Below are positions 1 to 8,100 of a stretch of 34,487 nucleotides of DNA, one piece after another. The DNA comes from Planktothrix tepida PCC 9214. Its GTDB lineage: Bacteria; Cyanobacteriota; Cyanobacteriia; Cyanobacteriales; Microcoleaceae. Both the position numbers and the translations under genes were made by a program. The stretch is taken from the NCBI RefSeq assembly GCF_900009145.1, contig NZ_LN889782.1, positions 427,131 to 461,617 on the forward strand. The letters run 5' to 3'. Each line of letters opens with the position of its first letter. Positions within the stretch are counted from its first letter, which is position 1. A model generated the notes under the pieces. It made no database searches and was not told the origin of the DNA. It saw only the letters and a program-made list of their open reading frames with translations.

Positions 1-253
1 GAATGACGGGAGTAGGAGGTTCAACAATTGTCTCTAACCCCCTGGGAAGAAACTGAGTAGACAATAGAGAGGCTTTGGTAGTAGTCGTTTCAGCCTCCCT
101 ACCTTGGGGAAGGGAAGAGAGAATTTGTGGGTCAGGGTTGAATGTAATAGCAATTTCAGGTTGATTATTAAAGGAAGGATTAGTGTTAAACAGGTTAAAT
201 ACAATATTTGTGCTATTATTTTCTCGAATCCGGTGGGCTTGGAATTCGTTCAT
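1..253 (-). CDS. Unknown protein, N-terminal part only (runs off window start)
   Basis: The minus strand is open from an ATG at 253-251 to the window edge, giving 84 codons (starting MNEFQAHRIRENNSTN). A GAGG Shine-Dalgarno sequence lies about 8 nt before the ATG, which is why I accept this start. The visible protein is polar and rich in Asn, Thr and Pro, with no signal peptide and no domain I recognise. Such composition can occur at the start of large secreted or repeat-rich proteins, but that is only a suggestion. The plus-strand open frame at 104-322 overlaps it and has a less protein-like composition, so I treat that frame as a shadow. Confidence 0.55.
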   Translation of the reverse strand, partial: MNEFQAHRIRENNSTNIVFNLFNTNPSFNNQPEIAITFNPDPQILSSLPQGREAETTTTKASLLSTQFLPRGLETIVEPPTPVI

Positions 254-460
254 AAAATTGACCTCAGTTGTCAGTTAAGATTAACTGGATCATTTATATC
301 GTATAACCTTAACCCGTTGTAAATTTTTTTCTAAATTTTCAATTCCTCTCCCTCCCTGAATCTGAGACTTTTAATGTAAATTATATCTAATGATCTCAAC
401 TCAATCGTTTAAATAGTAGGTTGATACGGAAAATATTCTACCTTAATTTTACTCAATTTC

Positions 461-1714
461 ATGAAGTTAAACTTTAACAATTTCTACTTACATTTTAACA
501 TTAAAAAATACTTCATCTTATCTTTTTTTAATTTAACAATAAATAGTGTTTATCTTTTTTTGAGTTTGGCGATCGCTATTTTATTCCTGATTAATTTTCA
601 ACCCTCTTGGAGTCAGAGTTTACCTCCTTCCTCAGAAATTCGAGGGGTGTGGTTAACAAATGTCGATAGCGATATTTTATATTCTCCTAAAGCTTTAACC
701 TTGGGATTAAAACGGTTAAAATCCATCAATTTTAATACCCTGTATCCGACAGTTTGGCAAGGCGGTTATACCCTGTATCCCAGTGCGGTAACTCAACGAG
801 AATTTGGAGTTTCTATTGATCCTAACCCTGGATTAAAAAACAGAGATCTTTTAGAGGAAATTGTAACTCAAGGACATCAACAGGGTTTCACCGTGATTCC
901 TTGGTTTGAATTTGGGTTAATGACCTCTGCAAATTCTGAATTAGTAAAAAAACATCCAGATTGGATCACCCAGCGAAAAGATGGTAGTACCATTAAAAAA
1001 GAAGGTGTTGAGGAACGAGTTTGGTTAAATCCTTTTCACCCAGACGTTCAAAATTTTATTCTACAACTGATCACAGAAATTGTTAAAAATTATAAGATTG
1101 ATGGGATTCAATTTGATGATCATTTTGGCTTACCTGCGGAATTTGGCTATGATGATTATACCATTAAATTATATCAACAGGAACATAACGGACAATCCCC
1201 TTCACCCGATTTCTATGAAACCTATTGGGTACGATGGCGGTCTGATAAAATTAATCAATTGATGAAAAGAACCTTTGAAACCATTAAATCTATTAACCCC
1301 AATTGTATTGTTTCCTTATCGCCTAATCCTTTACATTTTGCCTTACCTGCCTATTTACAAGATTGGTTTACCTGGGAACGAAAAGGATGGATAGAAGAAT
1401 TAGTTTTACAAATTTATCGTTCTGATTTGAATCGATTTATCACAGAGTTAGAGCGTTCAGAAGTGATCTTAGCAAAAGATCATATTCCCGTTGCAATTGG
1501 AATTTTAAGCGGATTAAAAAATCGTTCAACTTCAATGGAAATCATCAAACAACAAATCACCGAAATTCGTCGCCGAAACTTTGCGGGGGTGTCCTTCTTT
1601 TTCTATGAAAGTTTATGGAATTGGTCAGAAGAATCGCAACAAGATCGTCAAACTCAACTTTATCAATTCTTTCCCAATACTGTTAACCGTCCGAAGGTTA
1701 GATTAAGTTTCTAA
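461..1714 (+). CDS. GHL10-type glycosyl hydrolase-like protein (family 10 glycosylhydrolase / DUF187-like)
   Basis: A 417-residue protein. The N-terminus carries a long hydrophobic stretch (about residues 25-46) ending near SWSQS, so it is probably exported or membrane-anchored. The mature part opens with EIRGVWLTNVDSDIL, continues with a TLYPTVWQGGYTLYPS strand, and has DGIQFDDHFGLP near residues 213-224. This is the pattern of the (beta/alpha)8 'glycosyl hydrolase-like 10' family, where the acidic pair in the FDDH strand lies in the presumed active site. Family members are thought to act on cell-surface or envelope polysaccharides; the substrate here is unknown. No good Shine-Dalgarno sequence precedes the ATG. 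The gene stands alone, with a dispersed repeat 60 bp downstream. Confidence 0.85.
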   Translation: MKLNFNNFYLHFNIKKYFILSFFNLTINSVYLFLSLAIAILFLINFQPSWSQSLPPSSEIRGVWLTNVDSDILYSPKALTLGLKRLKSINFNTLYPTVWQGGYTLYPSAVTQREFGVSIDPNPGLKNRDLLEEIVTQGHQQGFTVIPWFEFGLMTSANSELVKKHPDWITQRKDGSTIKKEGVEERVWLNPFHPDVQNFILQLITEIVKNYKIDGIQFDDHFGLPAEFGYDDYTIKLYQQEHNGQSPSPDFYETYWVRWRSDKINQLMKRTFETIKSINPNCIVSLSPNPLHFALPAYLQDWFTWERKGWIEELVLQIYRSDLNRFITELERSEVILAKDHIPVAIGILSGLKNRSTSMEIIKQQITEIRRRNFAGVSFFFYESLWNWSEESQQDRQTQLYQFFPNTVNRPKVRLSF

Positions 1715-1777
1715 CATCTCCTAATTCTGCGATCAGTATAATGTCTGGGGTACTTTTGACCTTTTGCGATCACCCCC

Positions 1778-1842
1778 AGAAACCGGGTTTTTGAATAAAA
1801 CTATGGGAAAACACTCGAAGCTTCAGGAAAAACCCGGTTTCT
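1778..1842. repeat. Dispersed palindrome-ended repeat, copy 1
   Basis: AGAAACCGGGTTTTT at 1778-1792 is the exact reverse complement of AAAAACCCGGTTTCT at 1828-1842. The ends are therefore a 15-bp inverted repeat around a ~35-bp centre. It lies between the convergent glycosyl-hydrolase-like and HEPN genes, so it could also act as a two-way terminator. Related copies are at 2637 and 4216; the centre of this copy differs from theirs. Confidence 0.85.
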
Positions 1843-1858
1843 AATTGAGAGCGCTGTT

Positions 1859-2245
1859 TTAAGGATTTAAACCCAAACTTAACCGAACTTCTTGCCGAAT
1901 TTCCTTACAAAAATCTAAAGCTTCACGCGCTGTATCTTTATCAGCAGAAGCACCCGGATAACGATAAGCAACTGCAAACAAAGTTAAAGCTAAAAGTTTG
2001 AGACGAAAACTATCATAACCCGGTTCTACAGGTAAAAGTAAATCTAATAAAACAGTCAAATTATGGGTTTTTGTCAAAATAATACCTGCTTCTTGTAAAC
2101 GGGCTTTCAGATATTTCTCAACACACTGTTGAGCATGAAAACAGGCAGCATCATAGTTAGGAGATTTCCTCACTCGTAATTCCCTTAAAGCTGTAGTAAA
2201 ATCCCCCTCTGCTTTATCAACCCATTCAATGGTTAGGGGATTCAT
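1859..2245 (-). CDS. HEPN domain protein (partner of MNT nucleotidyltransferase)
   Basis: A 128-residue all-helical protein. It shows the PF05168-type HEPN core: WVDKAEGDFTTA near the start, then CFHAQQCVEKYLKA (about 35-48), KTHNL (about 60) and AYRYPGA (about 93-99). HEPN proteins paired with minimal nucleotidyltransferases (MNT) often form toxin-antitoxin modules in which HEPN is an RNase. I find no R-x4-6-H RNase motif here (the histidines are in CFHAQQ and KTHNL, with no arginine at the right spacing), so RNase activity is doubtful. The start overlaps the MNT gene by 20 bp, with an AAGGTG ribosome site 5 nt before the ATG, so the two are translated as a unit. Confidence 0.85.
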   Translation of the reverse strand: MNPLTIEWVDKAEGDFTTALRELRVRKSPNYDAACFHAQQCVEKYLKARLQEAGIILTKTHNLTVLLDLLLPVEPGYDSFRLKLLALTLFAVAYRYPGASADKDTAREALDFCKEIRQEVRLSLGLNP

Positions 2246-2555
2246 AAATCACCTTTCCTTTTTCGATAATTTCTCGAATAAAAAAATCATTCCAAGCCAG
2301 TCTTTGCTTAATCTCTACAGGAGTCCTAACTAACAAATCTATAGAAAAATTTGGCTTAATTTTATTTAAAATTTCCCAACTTTTCCGAAAACTATTCCCT
2401 TCATAAGGCAAAATTACTAATAAATCCACATCAGAATCATCTTGAGGGTTTCCATAGGCATAGGAGCCAAATAAAATGATTTTATTTGGATCAAATTCAT
2501 GGGCAATAGCTTGGCTGAGTTCTATAATTTTAGAGTTTTCGATCATTTTTATCAA
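2226..2555 (-). CDS. MNT-type minimal nucleotidyltransferase
   Basis: A 109-residue protein with the polymerase-beta-like nucleotidyltransferase signature. The GS pair is at residues 30-31 (LFGSYAYG), the D-x-D pair at 42 and 44 (SDVDLLV), and a third acidic residue in FSIDLLV near 73, so all catalytic positions are present. In HEPN/MNT modules the MNT partner is the antitoxin, and in studied systems it AMPylates or neutralises the HEPN protein. The upstream start used here is TTG at 2555, with AAGGA 6 nt before it. An in-frame ATG at 2546 (MIENSK) is the alternative and lacks a good ribosome site. It is the first gene of a two-gene operon with HEPN. Confidence 0.87.
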   Translation of the reverse strand: MIKMIENSKIIELSQAIAHEFDPNKIILFGSYAYGNPQDDSDVDLLVILPYEGNSFRKSWEILNKIKPNFSIDLLVRTPVEIKQRLAWNDFFIREIIEKGKVIYESPNH

Positions 2556-2636
2556 CCATAATCCTTATTGATCAAATATTTTTGAATTCATTAAATAATG
2601 GTAAATATTATAACATAATAACATACATTTATTCCC

Positions 2637-2701
2637 AGAAACCGGGTTTTTTCTGAAAGTTTGGGTTTTTCCTAATAGTTTTCTTCAAAAACCCAGTTTC
2701 T
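2637..2701. repeat. Dispersed palindrome-ended repeat, copy 2
   Basis: It starts AGAAACCGGGTTTTT and ends AAAAACCCAGTTTCT, which is the palindrome end with one change. The centre (TCTGAAAGTTTGGG then TTTTTCCTAATAGTTTT) is almost identical to copy 3 at 4216, so copies 2 and 3 are close relatives. It sits between the divergent HEPN/MNT operon and the toxin-like gene at 2757. Confidence 0.88.
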
Positions 2702-2756
2702 CTGCTTGTACACTCTATGATTGATATGTCTTGCCTTTTCCTAAACTAAACTTATC

Positions 2757-3065
2757 GTGACCACAGGTGCAATTCCCGATGAAATTCCTAGCAACTTACG
2801 AGAGCAACTCCTACTACAAGACGCTCAAGGTGGTAATTTCAGACCCATTCAAGTTGGTGTAGATAAACTACTTGGAGATGCACCCAGACTGGTTGCTATT
2901 TATGGCGGTAATCCTGAAGATTGGGATAAAATGACCAGTAATCAAGCCTTTGAAATTAATGGAGCATCTGTACAAGTTCACTGGTTTCGTAACAGTCAAA
3001 CTCGTCAAGATGTTGAATTTAAGTTCAAACGTCAATATCCCAAAACAGCCCCTAAAAATTTGTAG
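2757..3065 (+). CDS. Small protein resembling the C-terminal tip of a polymorphic toxin (tentative)
   Basis: A 102-residue frame opening with GTG and without a visible ribosome site. An in-frame stop lies only five codons upstream, so no longer version is possible. The C-terminal half (LVAIYGGNPEDWDKM, HWFRNSQTRQDVEFKFKR) has the look of the small basic toxin domains found at the ends of RHS, CDI or similar secreted proteins, from general recall of such sequences. The next gene starts 11 bp later and looks like an immunity protein, the usual order for toxin and immunity. There is no trafficking or repeat region upstream, so this is either an orphan tip left from a larger toxin gene or an unrelated small protein. 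The functional call is inference. Confidence 0.45.
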   Translation: MTTGAIPDEIPSNLREQLLLQDAQGGNFRPIQVGVDKLLGDAPRLVAIYGGNPEDWDKMTSNQAFEINGASVQVHWFRNSQTRQDVEFKFKRQYPKTAPKNL

Positions 3066-3076
3066 AGATTCTAATT

Positions 3077-3535
3077 ATGAAAATTCGTTGTATTGCTAAT
3101 ACTGGATCATATCTTCCTGAAAGTTACCTCGATCCCAGACGAGGTTACAAAAAAGAAATGGAATTTCCCCTAACAGTTGGCAAAGACTATACTGTTTACG
3201 CCTTCTATATCAAGCAAGGACTGGTTTGGTACTATATCTGCGAGGATAACTATATATATTATCCGATGCGAAGTCCTGCGCCGTTATTTGAAGTCGTTGA
3301 TAACAGAATGTCTCTCTACTGGAGGTTAAAAATTGACCCAAATGGGTTGTTAGAAGTTGCCTTTGAGCAATGGTTCTCCGATCCTTATTTTTATGATAAA
3401 TTAACTGATCAACAACAAGAAGAAGTTTTGATTTTTGATAAAGTCAAACAACTAATAGATGCAGAAGCTTTATCTCCAGACTATAAGTTAACTGACTTTG
3501 ATCAATCCTTAGAAATGGCTAATTTTTCTAGTTGA
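3077..3535 (+). CDS. Immunity-like protein (tentative)
   Basis: A 152-residue acidic, aromatic-rich protein: MKIRCIANTGSYLPESY, then LTVGKDYTVYAFYIKQG, LVWYYICEDNYIYYP, PAPLFEVVDNRMSLYW. Compact beta-rich proteins of this pattern (a growth phase KDYTVYA, then WYYI, then FEVVD..S.YW) are common as immunity partners of polymorphic toxins. It follows the toxin-like frame by 11 bp and ends at a T-rich hairpin. No signal peptide or membrane segment is seen, consistent with a cytoplasmic inhibitor. The family name is not known to me, so the assignment rests on composition and position. Confidence 0.5.
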   Translation: MKIRCIANTGSYLPESYLDPRRGYKKEMEFPLTVGKDYTVYAFYIKQGLVWYYICEDNYIYYPMRSPAPLFEVVDNRMSLYWRLKIDPNGLLEVAFEQWFSDPYFYDKLTDQQQEEVLIFDKVKQLIDAEALSPDYKLTDFDQSLEMANFSS

Positions 3536-3619
3536 AAATGCAGGGGCGTGTTCTGTAACCAATTCTGATATTTACCGATAACTGTTATAAACCTGCCCGC
3601 CCTTTTCAGTGATGATACC

Positions 3620-3644
3620 TTGTGAAAAAACAGGTTTTTTACAA
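3620..3644 (+). terminator. Terminator-like hairpin after the immunity-like gene
   Basis: TTGTGAAAAAA and TTTTTTACAA pair around a short CAGG loop. It lies 85 bp after the stop of the gene ending at 3535 and before the promoter of the next gene. An A/T-rich stem of this type may terminate in both directions. Confidence 0.5.
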
Positions 3645-3690
3645 AAAAGTCTTATGTTGCAAAGGCTAATAATAAGAAATACTTATGTCA

Positions 3691-3727
3691 TTGATTATAC
3701 CCAATTCGTGTTTATACTGAGTATAAT
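3691..3727 (+). promoter_or_regulatory. Sigma-70-type promoter with a palindrome over the -10
   Basis: TTGATT at 3691-3696 and TATACT at 3713-3718 are 16 bp apart. A second -10-like TATAAT is at 3722-3727. The -10 area is a 13-bp dyad, TATACTGAGTATA (3713-3725), which could be an operator. It lies 45-80 bp upstream of the small hydrophobic protein gene. Confidence 0.45.
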
Positions 3728-3758
3728 GATGAGTAATCTGTTTTTTAGGTAGCCAGAC

Positions 3759-3765
3759 AAGGAGG
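3759..3765 (+). promoter_or_regulatory. Strong ribosome binding site
   Basis: AAGGAGG, a perfect anti-16S match, lies 6 nt before the ATG at 3772. It is among the strongest ribosome sites I can see in this window and fixes the start of the small hydrophobic gene. Confidence 0.8.
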
Positions 3766-3771
3766 TTTTCA

Positions 3772-4071
3772 ATGAGAAATGAACTAATTGCAGGAGTTAC
3801 TGCTTTCGCAAGCTCTTCGTTCGGGTCTTCGTTAGGTGCAATTACTGTTGCCACGGTACCGACAACTGTAACGACAACAGCATCTGCTGGTGGCTTGGCT
3901 GGTCTACTAGGCGCTACTACAACTGTTACATCTGTAGTAGCTGCTCCTGTTACTGTACCAGTTGCGGGAGTTATAGCAGTAGGAGCTTTATTGACAATAG
4001 GAGGACTTGGAGTTTATCAATTGTTAAATAATCAAGAAACACCTAATAATGAAAGACGAAACGAAGCCTAA
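3772..4071 (+). CDS. Small Ala/Gly/Thr/Val-rich hydrophobic protein, function unknown
   Basis: A 99-residue protein of low complexity. A Ser/Thr-rich stretch is followed by two likely membrane-spanning segments: about 38-60 (GGLAGLLGATTTVTSVV) and about 61-85 (VAGVIAVGALLTIGGLGVYQLL), with glycine spacing that suits helix packing. It ends in a charged tail (NNQETPNNERRNEA). It has its own promoter, a perfect ribosome site and a downstream hairpin, so it is probably well expressed. I do not recognise the family. Pore-forming or bacteriocin-like peptides, holin-like proteins and small membrane toxins look like this, but there is no double-glycine leader at the N-terminus and no export gene nearby. 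A minus-strand open frame over the same bases is a shadow. Confidence 0.72.
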   Translation: MRNELIAGVTAFASSSFGSSLGAITVATVPTTVTTTASAGGLAGLLGATTTVTSVVAAPVTVPVAGVIAVGALLTIGGLGVYQLLNNQETPNNERRNEA

Positions 4072-4098
4072 ACTTTAAAATCAAGTCATTTTTCAGAA

Positions 4099-4151
4099 GC
4101 TGGTTTTCTTAAAAATCTCGGTTTTCATAGGGTTTTGTTGAGAAAATCAGC
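4099..4151 (+). terminator. Hairpin after the small hydrophobic gene
   Basis: GCTGGTTTTCTTAA (4099-4112) pairs with TTGAGAAAATCAGC (4138-4151) apart from two mismatched positions, followed by TTTTATCTTT. It begins 28 bp after the stop codon. The long spacer resembles the dispersed palindrome-ended repeats nearby, so it may be a decayed relative acting as a terminator. Confidence 0.55.
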
Positions 4152-4215
4152 TTTTATCTTTCTACCTATGAAGATAGGGTATGTTCTGATGAGTGTTTTG
4201 TGTACACGGGTGTCC

Positions 4216-4280
4216 AGAAACCGGGTTTTTTCTGAAAGTTTGGGTTTTTCCTAATAGTTTTGTTTAAAAACCCGGTTTCT
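4216..4280. repeat. Dispersed palindrome-ended repeat, copy 3
   Basis: Starts AGAAACCGGGTTTTT and ends AAAAACCCGGTTTCT, a perfect 15-bp inverted repeat. The centre nearly matches copy 2. The last bases overlap the stop codon (4279-4281) of the minus-strand dehydrogenase gene, so the repeat supplies part of that stop. Confidence 0.9.
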
Positions 4281-5154
4281 AAGAGCGATTATAAGCTCGA
4301 ATCATCGCTTGTGTTCCTTGATTTCCGCCTAATCCTTGGTCTAATTTTTGGACAATTTTAAATAAATGATCGGCTAATTCTGTACCGGGTAATGGAAGAT
4401 CTGAATTGACCATTTCTTGAATAATTCTGAGGTCTTTTAAGATGTGTTTAATCATAAAACCGGGTTCAAAATCCCCGTGAGCAACTTTTAAGCCTAAATT
4501 CGATAACGCCCAAGATCCAGCGGCTCCGGTGCTACAAATTTCAACGACTAAATTAGGATCAATGCCTTGTTTTTCAGCTAATAACATGGCTTCACAAATA
4601 CCGACTAGGTTTAAAGAACAGAGAATTTGATTACAGAGTTTAACGGCTTGACCACTGCCAACATTTCCACAATACCGAATATTTTTGCCCATTGTTTCTA
4701 ATATCGGTTTAGCGGTTTCAAATATTTTTTCATTTCCACCCACCATAATGGTTAATGTGCCGTTTTTGGCTCCAATGTCACCGCCAGAAACGGGAGCATC
4801 TAGAAATTGAATTTGAGCAGGTTCAAGCTGTTGAGAAATGTGTCGGGCTGCTGCTGAACCAATGGTGCTAAAATCAATAATAATTGCCCCTGGTTTCGCA
4901 AAATGAATGACGCCATTTTCGCCTAATATAACGGCTTCAACGTCGGGAATATCGCTTACACAGGTACAAATAATATCAACATCTGTAACGGCTTCTTGAA
5001 TAGAATCAACGATATTAGCTCCTGCGTCTAATGCTATTTTAACACCAGGGCGATCGCTCGTTCGATTCCAAGCGTTAACAGAATATCCTGATGCAGCGAG
5101 GTTGGCACTCATATAGCCACCCATCACCCCTAAACCTAAAAATGCTGTTTTCAT
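4279..5154 (-). CDS. Beta-hydroxyacid dehydrogenase (3-hydroxyisobutyrate dehydrogenase / succinic semialdehyde reductase type)
   Basis: A 291-residue NAD(P)-dependent oxidoreductase. The N-terminal Rossmann motif is FLGLGVMGGYMSANL (residues 5-19). Next come the substrate-loop signature DAPVSGGDIGAKNGTLT (about 118-134) and the catalytic Lys in GSGQAVKLCNQ (about 170), and a helical C-terminal domain closes the protein. Length and motifs are full. The family reduces short semialdehydes or oxidises beta-hydroxyacids such as 3-hydroxyisobutyrate, tartronate semialdehyde or 4-hydroxybutyrate; the substrate cannot be read from sequence. The Arg/Ser after the glycine motif (NRTSDR) suggests NADP preference. 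It starts 9 bp after the cyclase-AAA-TPR gene and so is probably co-transcribed with it, with no obvious functional link. Confidence 0.88.
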   Translation of the reverse strand: MKTAFLGLGVMGGYMSANLAASGYSVNAWNRTSDRPGVKIALDAGANIVDSIQEAVTDVDIICTCVSDIPDVEAVILGENGVIHFAKPGAIIIDFSTIGSAAARHISQQLEPAQIQFLDAPVSGGDIGAKNGTLTIMVGGNEKIFETAKPILETMGKNIRYCGNVGSGQAVKLCNQILCSLNLVGICEAMLLAEKQGIDPNLVVEICSTGAAGSWALSNLGLKVAHGDFEPGFMIKHILKDLRIIQEMVNSDLPLPGTELADHLFKIVQKLDQGLGGNQGTQAMIRAYNRS

Positions 5155-5163
5155 TTTCCTATT

Positions 5164-8100
5164 TTATGAGTGTAATTCGTAATCCTGTTTAGCTCTTAAT
5201 TCTAATGCTTTAGCCTGTTGTTTTTGAGCAATACTAATCGCTTTTTGAAAATCTAGTTCTGCGACTTGTAAATTTTGAGTGATCTTTAAATTTAGTTCTC
5301 CCCGTAAACGATAGAGTTCTGCTTCCCAAAAATGTTCTTGATTCTGATCAACCTTAGTTAAGGCTTTTGTTAGAATATTGAGGGCAGAATTATAGTCTCC
5401 TCCTTTACTATAAGCTTGTGCCATTAATCCGAGGAAATAGGTCTGGGAAATCTGACCTCCGATTTTAGTATGGGCAGTAATTCCCTCCTGTAATTGAGTG
5501 ATTCCGGCTTCAAAATAACCCTGTTCTACTAATACCCAACCTTTTAATATTTTACCATGAACGAGCCAAAATTCAAAGCTTTGTTCTTGAGAAAGAGCGA
5601 TCGCTGCTTCTGCATATTTTTGAACAAGTTCGGGTTGCTGACAATATTGATAAAACATGGCAGCTAGACTCAAAGCCATTCCTAAACTATAGGGATGCGA
5701 TCGCTCATTCGCTAAAATTAAGGATTGTTGACTATAGTGTAACGCTTGTTCAGTATTTCCTAATAACCAAGAACTCCAAGATAGAAAGCTTAAAAAACCA
5801 ATTCCTACATCCTGTCCGGTTAAACAAATATAACAGTTATTCGGATTAATTTGATATAAGGATAGCCCTTTTTCCCAATGGGTTTGAGCGATGATTAAAT
5901 CCCCTAAATAGAAATGACATAATCCTAACGTAAAATAGGCTTCCATTTCCAAGATTGGATTCTGTTGCTGTTGAGCTACACTCATTAAACGATGGGCAAA
6001 TTCAAGGGCAATTTGATATTCTGCTCTGGCGATATGATAACTATATAATCCCCATAAAACCAAGAAAATTTGAGGAGTATCTCCAATTTTTAGACATAAC
6101 TCCTCACTGCGTTTATAAACTGTCTCAACTTCAGAAGCAGCATATCCTTTTGTCGCAATTAAGGCTTTTCCTAATGTTGTTTTTAACTGTAATTCTTGTT
6201 CTAAGGTTTGAGGAGTTTCCGGTAGATCCTTTAATAAGAATAGCCCTTTATTAAAATGAGCGATCGCTTCTTCATTAGCGGAAGCTTGAAAGGCTTTATC
6301 TCCCGATTTTTGCCAATAGTTAACTGCGTTTTCCAATAATCCCGCTTTAGTATAATGATAAGCTAATAATTCAGGTTTCTGTTTTGCGAATTCTGGAAAT
6401 TTTGATTCTAAAGCTTGAGCGATTTGACGATGATAGCGTTGTCGGGTACTTTTGAGTAACGAATCATAAGCGGCATCTTGAATTAAAACGGTTTTAAAGC
6501 TATAGGATGAAATCGGGATTTCCCCTTTGATGTTCAGCAAGTTTCTTTCAACTAACTGCTGTAAACCCTGAATAATTTTATTTTCATCTAATCCTAGTTC
6601 TGTTAATTCATGAATAGCAATCATCTGTAATAATTCATAGCTAAACTCTCGACCAATGGTTGCTCCTAATTGTGCCACTTCCCTCGCGTGTTCTAAGCGG
6701 TCTAAGCGTTCCATTAATAAACCTTTTAAGGTATCAGGAATCGTTAAACGGGGAACTGACCCAACTAACTGATAACGGTCTTCCAGATCTTCTAACCATC
6801 CTGAATCTAAAACCATTTTTGTCAGTTCTTCCACAAATAAAGGAATACCATCACTTTTTTCTATAATTAATTTCATTACAAGATCAGGTAGCGGTTTTCC
6901 TCCAGTAATCCCATTAATAATTGCTGTGATTTGTTCCAAAGATAAATAATCTAAGTTAATTTCCGTAACTTGGGAAAAGTTTAAGTATTTAATTTCAAAC
7001 CCTGGGCGAGAAATACATAATCGCAAAATCGGCAGATTTGCTCCCGCTTCAATTAATCGATTTAGTACCTCTAAACTAGAAGGATCAATCCAATGTAAAT
7101 CTTCAACAATCACTAAAACGGGTTGTTGACTCGCCAAACGACGAATCATGGCTAACATTGCTTCTATAATTTTCTGTTTTTGGGCTTGGGGCGATAAATT
7201 TAAAGGGGTATATTGTTCAGTTAAAGGAATCTCTAACAATTGGGCAAATAGAGGTACAGTTTCAGCGAGAGGAAGTTGATTTTCAGTTAAATACTGTTCA
7301 AGTTTTTTTAGTTTTTCATCAGAACCATCATTTTGCCATAAATTTAGAACTCTTTCGCGCAACATTTCCACAATCGGATGGAAGGGCGTATGTTGATAAT
7401 AGGGAGAACAATATAACTCTCGTAAGCGATAATTTTCTGGAGAAAGATATTGTTTAAAGGCTTGTATGAGTCGGGACTTCCCCATTCCCGCTTCTCCCGT
7501 GACTAATACTACCTGTCCCTGTCCCACTTTCACCGTTTCCCAAATCGCTTTTAACTGTTCGAGTTCCTGTTGACGACCAATGTGGGGAGTTTCACGGGTT
7601 TCTGCAATTTTAGCGCGTTGGCAATGGTTCGTTTCCCGCAGCACTTGATACACTTGCGTTGCTTGAGAAATCCCCTTCAGCGAATGTAGACCCAGGGGGT
7701 GAAACTCAAAAATATCCTGCACCAGTTGATAGGTTTTCTGGCTTAATACAGCCATATTGGGTTGGGCCAGACCTTGTAAACGAGCCGCTAAATTCGGAGT
7801 TTGACCAATAGCCAACTGTTCCCGTTTATTTCCCGCCCCCACTTCCCCCACCACCACTAACCCCGTATGCAGCCCCAAACGCACGGCTAACTTCAAACAA
7901 CGATTTTGAACACAACGGGTTTTGAGACTTGCCATCGCTTCAATAATGCCCAATGCAGCCCTTACCGCCCGTTGAGCATCATCTTCATGGGCGATAGGAT
8001 AGCCAAAATAGATTAAAATCCCATCGCCTAAATATTGGGCAATATAACCTTCAAACTGCATCACCACCTGGGCGCAGGTTTCCTGATAGGTTTGAATTAG

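Noticed and set aside
104-322. Plus-strand 72-codon frame near the window start
   Set aside because: It overlaps a minus-strand frame that has a good ribosome site and runs off the edge; no ribosome site or family features.
461-1714. NtcA site GTA-N8-TAC upstream of the glycosyl-hydrolase-like gene
   Set aside because: The only candidate (GTAGGTTGATAC) has a 6-bp spacer, not 8.
3666-3854. Minus-strand 62-codon frame over the small hydrophobic gene promoter
   Set aside because: It overlaps a promoter, strong ribosome site and gene on the other strand and has no ribosome site of its own.
5955-6866. Plus-strand frames of 99 and 68 codons inside the cyclase gene region
   Set aside because: Antisense shadows of the TPR and AAA coding sequence.
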